Of a stretch of DNA of 64,000 nt, positions 17,283 to 26,576 are shown piece by piece. The translations under genes and the position numbers were made by a program. The notes under the pieces are model-generated. The model had not been told where the DNA came from and did no database searches. It worked only from the letters and a program-made list of their open reading frames with translations. Numbering within the stretch: the stretch's first letter is position 1; the number at the start of each line of letters is the position of its first letter. This DNA is from Paenilisteria rustica (GTDB lineage Bacteria > Bacillota > Bacilli > Lactobacillales > Listeriaceae), in the NCBI RefSeq assembly GCF_013820765.1, contig NZ_JABJVM010000003.1, forward strand, positions 124,001-188,000, in the 5' to 3' direction.

Positions 17283-17832
17283 CTAAGATGACATCAATAG
17301 CTATCACAATAATTATAATGCCCAATCCTTTTAAAAGCATAACTGAAAAATAGAATATTTGTATTCTTAGTTTATGTGTTCGTCGGATGAATAAATTTTG
17401 ATAATTTCTGGTGGAGTAACCAAGCTTTTGAAAGCCCGAAGCGGAGCGATATTTTTCATATGTAAACCAATAATCATCCGAGCAAGCGATTAGTAGTTTG
17501 TTTAATTTCTTTATTTTCATAAAAGAACCGTTAGTTGCTATTTTTTTTAAATTGATAAGGAATGGGCTTGAAAAATAAAGATTAGCGCTCAAATTCTCAA
17601 GTGTTATAAGTAAGGTTTGAATCTCGAGTAATTTTCTATCTTTGTTTCGCTTTGTAAAGGCAGAGGAGAAACATACTTTAAAATGTTGTTCCGTAGGTAA
17701 GTAGGCATCTTTCAGAGCATCACTGGCAACAATGGAAAGTTTTTTGTCTCTTTGTATAAACCAAGCTTGAGTGATACCAACAAAAATAGCTAGTACAGGT
17801 GACCATTTAATTATATTGTCCAAATTATTCAC
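17266..17832 (-). CDS. Membrane protein of unknown function on the opposite strand, ICE1
   Basis: A 188-residue protein with a hydrophobic N-terminal segment (about 10-25), a basic soluble middle and a strong C-terminal membrane helix (LLKGLGIIIIVIAIDVILAML). It interrupts the rightward transfer operon. ICE2 has an unrelated multi-pass membrane gene in an equivalent antisense position (46801), suggesting an accessory slot. Roles such as immunity or exclusion are speculation. Confidence 0.65.
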   Translation of the reverse strand: MNNLDNIIKWSPVLAIFVGITQAWFIQRDKKLSIVASDALKDAYLPTEQHFKVCFSSAFTKRNKDRKLLEIQTLLITLENLSANLYFSSPFLINLKKIATNGSFMKIKKLNKLLIACSDDYWFTYEKYRSASGFQKLGYSTRNYQNLFIRRTHKLRIQIFYFSVMLLKGLGIIIIVIAIDVILAMLSK

Positions 17833-18002
17833 ATCCTTGTAGTAAGATTAAAATAGCATATTTACAGTATATAACAATTGTAATAATATGTCTAGCGTCT
17901 TTTCCGAACCATCTTTAGAATGGTGAGTGTCGTATATAATTGGCTAGTTTCGTGTATTGGGAATCGCGATGAAAGATAACAAATGTCGAATGGAGGAGAA
18001 GA

Positions 18003-18239
18003 ATGTCCTTTATAGAAGGAAATTTGCAACTTGTCATGATGATATTGATTACGGTAGCATTTGTCTGCTTTTGTCTTGATTTTTCAGGACATGCTACTGC
18101 CTCAAGAAGAATAGGAAAACTGACTTGTGTTGTGGTTGTTTTGTTCGTACTTCTATATGATCCTATGTTGCATCTTTACAATCAATATTTGCAAGAATTA
18201 AAACAAATGGCTCCAGAGATTTGGAGGGGAATTACTTGA
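18003..18239 (+). CDS. Small two-helix membrane protein, ICE1
   Basis: A 78-residue protein with two membrane segments (about 8-27 and 39-60). ATG 18003 follows GGAGGAGAAG. Its stop overlaps the start of the FtsK-like gene (TGATG), so translation is coupled. It may assist the coupling ATPase at the membrane. Confidence 0.65.
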   Translation: MSFIEGNLQLVMMILITVAFVCFCLDFSGHATASRRIGKLTCVVVVLFVLLYDPMLHLYNQYLQELKQMAPEIWRGIT

Positions 18240-19654
18240 TGAAAGAATTATTTAGATACAAAGGCGTTCGAATAAAGCCATCGATGCGTTTCCTAGTAGC
18301 ATATTTCATACTTGGAATCACAATGGGTGCTTTTGTTCTCGCCTTTTTTTTAATGTATCATCTAACGAAAACTGTAGAAATGAATAGCTATGTTGTTAGA
18401 AGTTTGGTTGTAGGCTGTATATTGGCGCTGATGTTGAACGCCGTTTTAACACCATTTATCCGTTTTAAATTACTAGTGTATCAACGTGTAGCAAAGATGA
18501 TTTATATTGGACGGTATTACTTGATTGATAATGTGGCGGTAGTGTCGATGTTTAACAATAAGCATAAGATGCGAAGGAAAGTTGTCTACTATCCTAAACT
18601 CTATGTCATTGCAAAAAGGCGGAAAATTCAGTTAGAAATCCAGTTGGATGGGTCAAAGTTCCATGATAAATTTAAAAACTTGTCTGCGGAACTAGAAGAT
18701 ATGTTTTCAGGCGATTTGCATAGTGTATACACTCGAAATAGCTACATGGTGTATGATTTGCGGTTAGGTTTTAAAAATGACCGTATCAGCATAGAACAGA
18801 CAGCCCCAATTGGCTATGCTATTGCCTTAATGAAAGATTTTATGTGGAATGTCGCTAAATCTCCAAATGCCCTTATCGTTGGGGGGATTGGGGGCGGTAA
18901 AACGTTCTTCTTGTTTACACTCGTGATTAATTTGCTGAAAATGGGGGCTAAAGTATCGATTTACGATGTAAAACGCTCGGCGTTATCGTCATTAAGTGAT
19001 GTTATCCCCGGAGTATTTACGGAAGCAGAACACATCATAAAAGATATGAAGGCAACAAGTGAAGCGATGATAGAGCGTTATAAAAGCATACGTAAACGTT
19101 CCGATTATCAAGCGGGAAAGGATTTCACGTACTACAAAATAAAACCAGTTGTATTAGTAATGGATGAATTTGTTGCTTTACAACAAAGCTTGGACAAAAA
19201 TCAGAAACTAGAATTTGATAAATATTTACGGCAAATTTCTTTAATGGGTCGTGAAGCGGGGTATTTGATGATTCTTACGACACAACGACCAGATGCAAAA
19301 TTTATGCCCGCGGATGTACGCGACCAGTTAAGTTTGCGTGTAGCGTTAGGTTCAATGTCAGACGAAGGGTATCGCATGGCGTTCGGCAGTGTAGATAAAA
19401 CGTTTTTATCCTTTGAAGGCGAAAAAGGACGCGGTTACTGCTTTATGGATGGTGTTACCACGAGAGTAAGGAGTTTTTACAGCCCGCATGTGCCGTCTGA
19501 TTATGATTTTAGAAGTGAGATTGCCAAACTGACTGACACAGCGGCGGCGGCGTGGGCGCATGAAGCGCCAAGCGCCAAAGAAGCTGTAGAGACAGTCGAC
19601 GAGGCTATGCCTCGGACACGAATAAGAGAAGTAATATTAGAGGAGGATAAATAA
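18239..19654 (+). CDS. conQ: FtsK/SpoIIIE-type conjugative coupling ATPase (ConQ/Orf21-like)
   Basis: A 471-residue membrane ATPase that links the relaxosome to the conjugation channel. Two membrane helices (about 18-42 and 54-72) precede the motor domain. Walker A is GGIGGGKT (215-222) and Walker B VVLVMDEF with Asp309; TTQRPDAK near 343 is the following sensor. Length and order match ConQ and Tn916 Orf21. ATG 18239 overlaps the previous stop, and the last base overlaps the relaxase start (TAATG). Confidence 0.92.
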   Translation: MKELFRYKGVRIKPSMRFLVAYFILGITMGAFVLAFFLMYHLTKTVEMNSYVVRSLVVGCILALMLNAVLTPFIRFKLLVYQRVAKMIYIGRYYLIDNVAVVSMFNNKHKMRRKVVYYPKLYVIAKRRKIQLEIQLDGSKFHDKFKNLSAELEDMFSGDLHSVYTRNSYMVYDLRLGFKNDRISIEQTAPIGYAIALMKDFMWNVAKSPNALIVGGIGGGKTFFLFTLVINLLKMGAKVSIYDVKRSALSSLSDVIPGVFTEAEHIIKDMKATSEAMIERYKSIRKRSDYQAGKDFTYYKIKPVVLVMDEFVALQQSLDKNQKLEFDKYLRQISLMGREAGYLMILTTQRPDAKFMPADVRDQLSLRVALGSMSDEGYRMAFGSVDKTFLSFEGEKGRGYCFMDGVTTRVRSFYSPHVPSDYDFRSEIAKLTDTAAAAWAHEAPSAKEAVETVDEAMPRTRIREVILEEDK

Positions 19655-20934
19655 TGAGCGAAGCGAATCAACCCACCGATACTAAAAGGTGGGTAGATAG
19701 CCAAAAAAAGAAAGATGGTAAACAAGCGTATTTATCCGCGTGCATTGATTGGATGCAATTAACGTTGAAAGATATAACGGCGGAACGCATTTGTGAGGAA
19801 CTGTTAGGATTCCCGTTTGATTTAATGGTCGAAGATGCAAGACCTGGTATTAAAGGCGGGGCATCCTTTCTCTGCTTTGATGACATTCGTATTTTTCGAA
19901 CAGAGGATAAAAACAGGACGAGAGTTCTGTATTATCAACTGATGATGACAGGGGAAGGATGTCGGCAATTTGAAAAATTTTTAGAGCTACAAAATCGTAC
20001 ATGGTTCGACTTTGTAACGACGGCTATCAATACGGAAGCGCACTTTACGCGGATCGATTTAGCCATTGATGACCGAAAAACATATTTCAAAATCGGCAGA
20101 TTGATTGACATGTCTAAAAAGGGCTTGTGTCAAACGCGGTTACGTACTGCAAAGCGACATGATTCTTTCGAACTTTCGGATGGTACCACACGGGGCGATA
20201 CGATTGATTTCGGAAGTCGTCAAAGTGAATTTTTTATGACCTTTTACGAGAAAAATTATGAGCAAGCCTCGAAATTTGGCATGGAGAAGCTAGAGGAATT
20301 AGGAAAATGGAACCGTTATGAGTTGAAATTTCGGCAAGACATGGCTTCTCAAGTAGCGTATAAACTGGTAGCGATTCGGGATGTGATGGATGTTGCGTTA
20401 CCGATACTTAACCACAAATTACGGTTTATTGAAGCTAAAACGAACGAGAAGAAAGCGAATTGTCCAACGTGGAAACCGTGGGAATACTTTATGTCGGATG
20501 TGAGTAAAATTAAGCTGAAAATGGAACCAGTTGAGAAGAATTTTCCTCGTTTTTACGGTTGGATGGCTACGAGCGTTGGACCGTCTTTGTGGATTGCCGA
20601 GCAGATTAAGCGATATACGGGGAAGGATATTGTTCGTGAAGTTATTGATACTGCGGTTATTAATAAAAAACACCGATTTGATTTGCAGTGTTATTTACAA
20701 ACATGTTCTTTACTGGAAGGAAAGCCTTCTAGTATTGAAAATAAACCGCGAGAACGTGCTATTTTAGTGCATGATAATTTGTATCAGTCATTAGAACACG
20801 CGAGGGCTTTATTCCGAGAACCAGACGCGTTGAAAGAAAATAAAATGGATGTCAATGAGTTATTGCAAAGTGCGCTTGTTGCTTTGTTTGAAAAAAACAA
20901 TGTGCCTCATTTATCATTATTGAAAAACGGATAA
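19654..20934 (+). CDS. nicK: Relaxase, Rep_trans/NicK family (Orf20-like)
   Basis: A 426-residue relaxase of the rolling-circle initiator type (Rep_trans), which nicks oriT and stays bound to the 5' end for transfer and replication. Supporting motifs are HFTRIDLAIDDRKTYFKI (about residues 130-147), MTFYEKNYEQASKFG near 195 and WNRYELKFRQD near 220. Length is slightly greater than the ICE2 relaxase. oriT lies within its first 14 codons (19671-19694), so the first residues are constrained by the DNA signal. Confidence 0.9.
   Translation: MSEANQPTDTKRWVDSQKKKDGKQAYLSACIDWMQLTLKDITAERICEELLGFPFDLMVEDARPGIKGGASFLCFDDIRIFRTEDKNRTRVLYYQLMMTGEGCRQFEKFLELQNRTWFDFVTTAINTEAHFTRIDLAIDDRKTYFKIGRLIDMSKKGLCQTRLRTAKRHDSFELSDGTTRGDTIDFGSRQSEFFMTFYEKNYEQASKFGMEKLEELGKWNRYELKFRQDMASQVAYKLVAIRDVMDVALPILNHKLRFIEAKTNEKKANCPTWKPWEYFMSDVSKIKLKMEPVEKNFPRFYGWMATSVGPSLWIAEQIKRYTGKDIVREVIDTAVINKKHRFDLQCYLQTCSLLEGKPSSIENKPRERAILVHDNLYQSLEHARALFREPDALKENKMDVNELLQSALVALFEKNNVPHLSLLKNG
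19671..19694 (+). other. oriT of ICE1
   Basis: ACCCACC (19671-19677) and GGTGGGT (19688-19694) form a 7-bp inverted repeat around GATACTAAAA. The same 7-10-7 layout with a CTAA core is known for ICEBs1 oriT (ACCCCCC/GGGGGGT) and Tn916, and is present in ICE2 at 47572-47595. The site lies inside the relaxase reading frame. Confidence 0.82.
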
Positions 20935-20936
20935 AA

Positions 20937-21126
20937 CAGGAAATGTCAAGAACTGAAAGCGGTAACGGACTGACGAAGGAGGGAGTATAAGGAGCTGTAA
21001 GAGCTTGATATGAGCATATGCCCTACACGCTAATGTTTGCCAATGGTTTCAACATTGGCCGAGTTCCCGACGGCGAGGGGGTTTGTAGTTTTTTTAAAAG
21101 ATGATTAGAGAAAGAAGGAAAACAAG
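20937..21126 (+). other. Structured intergenic region after the relaxase; possible single-strand origin
   Basis: This 190-bp gap has no gene. It holds a 7-bp hairpin GCCAATG/CATTGGC (21039-21059), smaller dyads either side, and ACGCTAA at 21027-21033 (TAGCGT on the minus strand, the CS-6 hexamer of some plasmid single-strand origins). ICEBs1 has its sso1 downstream of nicK, the same place. Function is inference. Confidence 0.4.
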
Positions 21127-21315
21127 ATGTTCGATAAGAAAATGTTGCAAAAAGTAGAAAAGGATATAGAAGCGAGAAAAGCAAGGGCAAAGTTTTACCG
21201 TGAAAAAGATGAAAGCATTTTTATTCTTGAAACACAATTACAATTTTTTAAATACGGTTTACAAAATGCCATGCCTTCTGAATGGAAAGAACGGTATGAG
21301 GAGGAGGAAGAATGA
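21127..21315 (+). CDS. Small charged helical protein, ICE1
   Basis: A 62-residue protein, strongly helical and charged (MFDKKMLQKVEKDIEARKAR, then a Glu-rich tail). GAAGGAAAA precedes the ATG. Its stop overlaps the start of the next gene (ATGA). Unknown role, possibly like the small YdcS/YdcT proteins found here in ICEBs1. Confidence 0.6.
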   Translation: MFDKKMLQKVEKDIEARKARAKFYREKDESIFILETQLQFFKYGLQNAMPSEWKERYEEEEE

Positions 21316-21653
21316 AAGAGGCACCAGTTGTTACTACGAATACACTGTTATCTCGATTGCCTGCCAATCTGCGGGTACATGAACTAAAGATTTTAAAGCA
21401 ACATTTTGAAGAAATTTGCACCGAAAGAAAACGTTTTGAAACGCGATACAATGATCGTGACTATAAACGTGGGGATGTGCTCTACTTGCGAGAAATTGAG
21501 CCAAGAAATACCTTGTTCGATTATGCAGATAATGCAGACCTTCCCAATTTTACAGGTCGTGAAATGTTGGTGATTGTTGATTTTGTTTCGGATGCTTTGC
21601 AACGAGAGGGTTATGTAGGCATGAATTTCAGAGTTTTATGGATAGAAAAATAA
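21312..21653 (+). CDS. DUF3850 (ASCH/PUA-like) domain protein
   Basis: A 113-residue protein. VHELKILKQHFEEICTERKR followed by FETRYNDRDYKRGDVLYLRE and a later TGREMLVIVDFV is the DUF3850 pattern, an ASCH-like fold presumed to bind RNA or a nucleotide. Common in phages and mobile elements, with no proven role. It is translationally coupled to the previous gene. Confidence 0.75.
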   Translation: MKEAPVVTTNTLLSRLPANLRVHELKILKQHFEEICTERKRFETRYNDRDYKRGDVLYLREIEPRNTLFDYADNADLPNFTGREMLVIVDFVSDALQREGYVGMNFRVLWIEK

Positions 21654-21673
21654 GGAAATAGGAGCTGAAAAAA

Positions 21674-22015
21674 ATGAATGAAATTATGAACGTTGTAAAA
21701 AAACCAATTCCTGCGGTGGCAGTAGAGTATACTGGGAAAAATGTAGAAAGTGTGCAAGGATTGCTAGCACTTGCGGGCTCGGTTGAAAAATTTGAAACAT
21801 GCTTTTCTTTTCAAGATGATGAACTATACGTAAATACATTAGAGGGCGAGCATCATGTCACGGTAGGTTCTTTTGTTATCAGAGGTAATTTTGATGATTT
21901 TTGGTCGATAAAAAAAGAAATTTTTGAAGCGACCTATGAAATACAGAAAAAAGAAGAATATAGCGAAACATTTGGATATACTGGCGACTTTAGGGATGGT
22001 ACACAACCAAGATAA
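21674..22015 (+). CDS. Phage/ICE-type small protein of unknown function
   Basis: A 113-residue protein resembling a widespread phage family: an N-terminal AVEYTGKNVESVQGLLALAG, a central VNTLEGEHHVTVGSFVIRG and a SIKKEIFEATYE end. Such proteins have no known function. A good ribosome site (AGGAGCTG) precedes the ATG. Confidence 0.6.
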   Translation: MNEIMNVVKKPIPAVAVEYTGKNVESVQGLLALAGSVEKFETCFSFQDDELYVNTLEGEHHVTVGSFVIRGNFDDFWSIKKEIFEATYEIQKKEEYSETFGYTGDFRDGTQPR

Positions 22016-22034
22016 GTAAAGGAAGTGTAAAAGT

Positions 22035-22337
22035 ATGAACAGTTTAGACAAAGAAATGAAACGGCTGGGCTTCAATGTTGCCATTCCGCAGTTACTATAC
22101 ACGCGGGATATTGGAAAGCATACAACCTTACTTGTTGAGGGGGAATTTCCCCCTCGAAAAATGGTGCCTGCTGTTGGCGTGTACGTCTATACATTTTACA
22201 AAGCGAGATATGAATTTAAAGATGGGCGAATGTCGCATGTGAAAGTGTATGCCGAACGCAGGGACGTACGTTCTATGTTGTTCAAAGTAAAAAAACATCT
22301 TGAATTTTTAGCCGAGAATCAAATTATTTCAAAATGA
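22035..22337 (+). CDS. Conserved ICE protein (YddA-like position)
   Basis: A 100-residue protein directly upstream of conB, as yddA is in ICEBs1. The ICE2 homologue (49266) shares the start (xxSLDKEMKRLGF versus xTVSKEMKALGF), the central YxFYKAxY block and the C-terminal VRSMLFKVKKHL-like helix. Function unknown. Confidence 0.7.
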   Translation: MNSLDKEMKRLGFNVAIPQLLYTRDIGKHTTLLVEGEFPPRKMVPAVGVYVYTFYKARYEFKDGRMSHVKVYAERRDVRSMLFKVKKHLEFLAENQIISK

Positions 22338-22349
22338 GGCGGTGAGCAT

Positions 22350-23402
22350 GTGTTTCAAAAGGCAAAAAAAATGATGAAAAATACCTTTGAACATTTTCGG
22401 AAAATACAGAAAAAAACGAAACCAAAACGGAAATTGCCGAAAAATAAGTCTAGTGGCAAGTGGCTACGTAGAGGTATCTGGTTGACTATCTTTCTTGTAG
22501 GATTTGCGGGATTATCTGGCTATTTTAAAAGTGTAAGAGCTTTAAAAGAAATTGAATCAACTAAAGCAAGTAATGTGAATGCACAGGTGGTGTCAGTCAC
22601 AACAGATAGACCAATGGAGATTTTCGCAGAAAATTTTATTAAAGCATATTTCCATCGCCCGTTGTTGATGGAACAGGAATCATATACGGATGGCATGAAA
22701 AAATATTTTGCGAATGGTTTTCCACTCGAAGATATTTCGAATGTTGGCGCGCGCGAATTAATAAGTAGTTCATTGTTTGATGTTGAGAAAAAAAAGAATT
22801 ACTCCGTTTTGATTTATCAAGTAGCTTATAACAATATAACGAATCAAATGGCTACGCGTATAAAGCAAGTTCCAGTTAAACAAGGAAAAAAGATAGTTCA
22901 AAAGAAAATAACAGAAAAGTACACAAAGGAGGTGAAATCGAAAGTAACATGTTTGGTGCATGTACCTGTGCAATCTGTGAAGGGTGCTTATTCGGTCGTG
23001 GATGCTGTTTACTATACAACTATCCCAAACTTGGCAACAAGCAATGGTGACGTCGTGACAGATGATAGTGCGAATCAAGATTTAGATGCAGTATCAACGA
23101 AACAACAAGGAAAAGTGGAATCTTTTTTACAGAACTTTTTTGAGAATTACGCAAGTGGTACGAAAGAAGATATGGCATTCATGATGAAAAATCCGGAGAC
23201 GTTGGACGGGATGAAGCAGTACAAAGAAATTGTTTCTATGCGTGCATACAATCAAAAACAAGGTGTTTTAGTAAAAGTGAAAGTATCTTTCACTGATAAG
23301 CAGTCATCTGGTACGGATGTTGAAAATTTCACCTTGGATTTATCGAAAAAAGAGGGACAATATTTTGTCTCAAAATTAACGCATACGTTAGGAGGAAATT
23401 AA
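22350..23402 (+). CDS. conB: ConB/TcpC family channel protein (VirB8-like)
   Basis: A 350-residue bitopic membrane protein: basic cytoplasmic N-terminus (to about 45), one membrane helix (about 46-64), and an external part with two NTF2/VirB8-like folds, the TcpC family. Paired occurrences of FxxNFxxxYASGTKEDMAFMMK-like sequence and a C-terminal FTLDLSKKEGQYFVSKL are shared with the ICE2 copy (49848). It is an essential part of the conjugation channel. GTG 22350 has GAGGCGGTGAG upstream. Confidence 0.88.
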   Translation: MFQKAKKMMKNTFEHFRKIQKKTKPKRKLPKNKSSGKWLRRGIWLTIFLVGFAGLSGYFKSVRALKEIESTKASNVNAQVVSVTTDRPMEIFAENFIKAYFHRPLLMEQESYTDGMKKYFANGFPLEDISNVGARELISSSLFDVEKKKNYSVLIYQVAYNNITNQMATRIKQVPVKQGKKIVQKKITEKYTKEVKSKVTCLVHVPVQSVKGAYSVVDAVYYTTIPNLATSNGDVVTDDSANQDLDAVSTKQQGKVESFLQNFFENYASGTKEDMAFMMKNPETLDGMKQYKEIVSMRAYNQKQGVLVKVKVSFTDKQSSGTDVENFTLDLSKKEGQYFVSKLTHTLGGN

Positions 23403-23669
23403 ATGAACATGTTGCAGTACTTGCAATTGAAATTGGTATTAGGTGCGTTTCAATTGCCTAATTTAGATGGGATTAGAACATACATTACGGATCAAGGGGC
23501 TAATGCTATTATCATTATTACAGCAGTTTTAGCCATTGTATTTCTGTGTATGCAAAAAATCGGTGCTTTTATTGGTTTCATTATTTTTGCTGGTGTTGTC
23601 TATTTTTCGGTGTCAAGTCCCGAAAAGTTACTAGGCGCAGTGAAAGGTATTTGGGAGTTGCTTTTCTAA
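23403..23669 (+). CDS. TcpD-like/ConC small membrane protein
   Basis: An 88-residue protein with two membrane helices (about 35-50 and 53-72). Position between ConB and ConD matches conC of ICEBs1 and tcpD of pCW3. The stop overlaps the next start (TAATG). Confidence 0.75.
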   Translation: MNMLQYLQLKLVLGAFQLPNLDGIRTYITDQGANAIIIITAVLAIVFLCMQKIGAFIGFIIFAGVVYFSVSSPEKLLGAVKGIWELLF

Positions 23670-24058
23670 TGAAAGAGACATTCAATTATAAACAAGCGTT
23701 TCAACATCCAATCATTCTCCGAAAAATCTACAAAAAAGTAGAGATGCCGTTTGGTGGTGTGAGGCTTTCTCGATTTGTAACGATGCTAAGTTTATTCGCG
23801 CTATTGTTGTTATTTCGCAATGTCATTTCAGCATTAAATGGTATTATACCAGGGTTATCATTAGTGATTTATATTTTGATTCCGTTTTATTTTTCAGGTT
23901 TGTTACTACAAGTGAATCCAGATGGAAAAAATTTATTTTTCTTTTTGAGAGATTATGCAACATATTTTTTTACCATCAAGTTAAGACGAAAAAAATATTC
24001 TAATGACGCCGAAGTGTTGTATATGAACCAAACGATGCGCACACGAGAGAGGAAGTGA
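23669..24058 (+). CDS. conD: TcpE/ConD family conjugation membrane protein
   Basis: A 129-residue TcpE-family protein with two central membrane helices (about 35-72) followed by the conserved NPDGKNLFFFLRDYATYFFT. TcpE proteins localise to the pole and recruit the VirB4 ATPase. The start is ATG 23669, coupled to the preceding stop; a longer frame from 23546 only overlaps the upstream gene. Confidence 0.87.
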   Translation: MKETFNYKQAFQHPIILRKIYKKVEMPFGGVRLSRFVTMLSLFALLLLFRNVISALNGIIPGLSLVIYILIPFYFSGLLLQVNPDGKNLFFFLRDYATYFFTIKLRRKKYSNDAEVLYMNQTMRTRERK

Positions 24059-24063
24059 TAAAC

Positions 24064-26565
24064 GTGGCATTACAAACACCGTTTAAAGCTGTGCAAGATA
24101 ATTTGTTGCTAACGAAAACGGGGGACATTTGGGCTTATTACCAAGTGTCTCCGCAATTTATTCCAACGGGGAACCAAGAGGGAAAGCAAAAAGTTAAAAA
24201 TGATTTCGATTATTTTTTCTCACAACTGGAAAAGTATCACGATTTTGAATTACAAATGATTCCGAAAGGAATTGACTTGGAGGGCATCAATAACACGTTA
24301 TATCAAGATATTGATGCGAATCGTCGTAAAGTGGCTCATTATTACATTGATGAGTCTAGAAAGATGCTACAAAAGCAGTTAGGGCGTGTAACTAGATACG
24401 ACTTCATTTTAGGCGTGAAATTGAAAAAGAACGTCATGCATGAAAATGATGCTAAATCGCAAGTAACGAACGCGATTTCATCTGTTGAAAATACCATTTT
24501 ATCCATTTTTAACTTAGTGAAAGAAGTGGATGACTCCTTTTTTGAACGTTTTAAAGTTGCTGAAAATGATTTGTTCCAATTGGCAAGTAGCATAAAAGCG
24601 AAAAAGTTATCAGAGGATGAATTAGTTTATGTGAATCGGTACAATTTTATTCGAGATATGGAACATTCCGTTGAAAGAGAATCACAGAAACGCGATATTC
24701 ATTCGATAACGGATAGTATTATCGATCCTACGCAAGCGGGCTATATCAAATTACAGACAGCCGAAGGCGAGTGTTATATGACGCATGTTGTTGTTGATTC
24801 CTTTCATGCTGATATGCGTTATTCTCATGTGTTTGAATGCGCGCAATATTTTCCGTTTTCTACGGAAGTACGTATTAAAGCCCAGTTCCGAGAAAAGGGG
24901 ACGATGTTACGTAAGACCAACACGACAATGAAGCGCATGAAAGTGATGGGAAAAGAGAAAATGGAGCAAGGGGGCAACGTAGAAGATTCTGTCAAGCAGT
25001 CCCGTGCTTTAATGGAACGATTAGAAAATCAGTTAAGCGCAGATGAAAAATTTTTACAATGGCGATGCGGAATTGTTGTTACTGGGGTAACAAAAGAAGC
25101 GTGTAAACAACGTGCAAAATATGTTACGCGTGTATTGGCACAACGTAAAATAGTGTCGTTACAGCCAAGCGCTGACCAATTACAACTATTCTATCAATTC
25201 TTACCTGCGGAGCCGTTGAAGGGTCGAAATTGGCTACAACAGACGACGACAGCAGGATTTGCAGAAAATTTATTTGCTGTCAGTCAACGAATTGGAAACA
25301 ATGTTGGTTTTTATCTTGGGCGTTTAAATCGGTTACAGCGTAGCGATACGATGAAAGATTCTGTCTATTCGAGTCGTGATATTGTATTGTTCCATCCTTA
25401 CGTGGCGAATAAAGGAATTGAAGGGGCTATTACAGATAGTCCGCACATATCGATTACAGGGCAAACTGGCAAAGGGAAATCATTCCTAGTTGATATGTTA
25501 CTAATGTTTCTTTCGAAATTGAAAGTAAAAACATTATACGTAGACCCGAAAACGGCAGTATATGAACAGTTTAAGCGTATTTATGAAGACCCCGTGTTTC
25601 AGAAGAAATATCCGTTGTTTTGTGAAGAACTCAAGTCTTTTAATTATGTAAATTTAGATGCAGATGATCCAGAATGCCATGGCGTGCTTGACCCCTTAGT
25701 TATGTTGGAAGGTTCAGAAGCGAAGGACACGGCGCAAGCGATTATTGAACAAATCTATAATTTAGACAATAAAGACGATATAAAACGTGTATTACTTCAA
25801 AAAATCGATGAAGTAGTAAGAGAACGTGAAGAGGGTAAAAAAGTCGGCTTTATGCATGTGATTGAGCGTATGATTTCGCATGAGAATGTGGCGGTTTCAA
25901 ACGCGGGAAAATTACTAGATGTGGAAGTGAAACATAGCATTTTACAACTTGTATTTTCAAAGGGTGAAACGAAAGGGCTAAACACGGATGCAGATACGAC
26001 TATCTTAGGTATCAAGGGGCTAGATTTACCAGATAAAGAAGTCAATCCAGATTCTTATGATAGCGGTGAGAAGAAAGCGGTGGCGTTAATGATACCACTT
26101 TCTAAATTTTGCCGTGTATTTGGGAAGGAGAATCGCAAGCAACAAACAGCGATTATTTTCGATGAAGCTTGGATGTTGGCGGCGGCGAGACAAGGGGCGA
26201 AATTAATCATGGAAATGCGTCGCGTTGGTCGTCAATTCAATAATATGTTGATTCTAGTTACGCAGTCGGTCAACGATTGTAACACGGATGCAGATAGTGG
26301 AAATTTCGGTGTGAATTTTGCGTTTGATGAAGATTCGGAGCGGAAGGACATCTTACGTTATTTGAATTTGGAGGTAAACGAAAAAGAACCGAATGCGAAC
26401 GAAACGATGTTAGCAAACATGATTAAAGGCGAATGCTTATTTAAGGACATTTACGGACGTACTGGCAAATTAGCCGTGCATTGCCTATTTGAGGAATGGA
26501 CAGAGGCATTTAAAACGGTGGAACATACACATTCATCCGAAGCTGAATCTAAATTTGCATCGTAA
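24064..26565 (+). CDS. conE: VirB4-like conjugation ATPase ConE
   Basis: An 833-residue motor of the conjugation machine. N-terminal domain to about 420; Walker A TGQTGKGKS near residues 465-473; Walker B AIIFDEAW with Asp700; then MRRVGRQFNNMLILVTQS, typical of VirB4/TrbE. GTG 24064 is chosen because AGAGGAAG is nine bases upstream and because it aligns with the start of the ICE2 copy (xALQTPFKAVQDNLLLT versus MQLKTPMKAIKGNLLLT). Confidence 0.93.
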   Translation: MALQTPFKAVQDNLLLTKTGDIWAYYQVSPQFIPTGNQEGKQKVKNDFDYFFSQLEKYHDFELQMIPKGIDLEGINNTLYQDIDANRRKVAHYYIDESRKMLQKQLGRVTRYDFILGVKLKKNVMHENDAKSQVTNAISSVENTILSIFNLVKEVDDSFFERFKVAENDLFQLASSIKAKKLSEDELVYVNRYNFIRDMEHSVERESQKRDIHSITDSIIDPTQAGYIKLQTAEGECYMTHVVVDSFHADMRYSHVFECAQYFPFSTEVRIKAQFREKGTMLRKTNTTMKRMKVMGKEKMEQGGNVEDSVKQSRALMERLENQLSADEKFLQWRCGIVVTGVTKEACKQRAKYVTRVLAQRKIVSLQPSADQLQLFYQFLPAEPLKGRNWLQQTTTAGFAENLFAVSQRIGNNVGFYLGRLNRLQRSDTMKDSVYSSRDIVLFHPYVANKGIEGAITDSPHISITGQTGKGKSFLVDMLLMFLSKLKVKTLYVDPKTAVYEQFKRIYEDPVFQKKYPLFCEELKSFNYVNLDADDPECHGVLDPLVMLEGSEAKDTAQAIIEQIYNLDNKDDIKRVLLQKIDEVVREREEGKKVGFMHVIERMISHENVAVSNAGKLLDVEVKHSILQLVFSKGETKGLNTDADTTILGIKGLDLPDKEVNPDSYDSGEKKAVALMIPLSKFCRVFGKENRKQQTAIIFDEAWMLAAARQGAKLIMEMRRVGRQFNNMLILVTQSVNDCNTDADSGNFGVNFAFDEDSERKDILRYLNLEVNEKEPNANETMLANMIKGECLFKDIYGRTGKLAVHCLFEEWTEAFKTVEHTHSSEAESKFAS

Positions 26566-26576
26566 GGAGTGATAAC

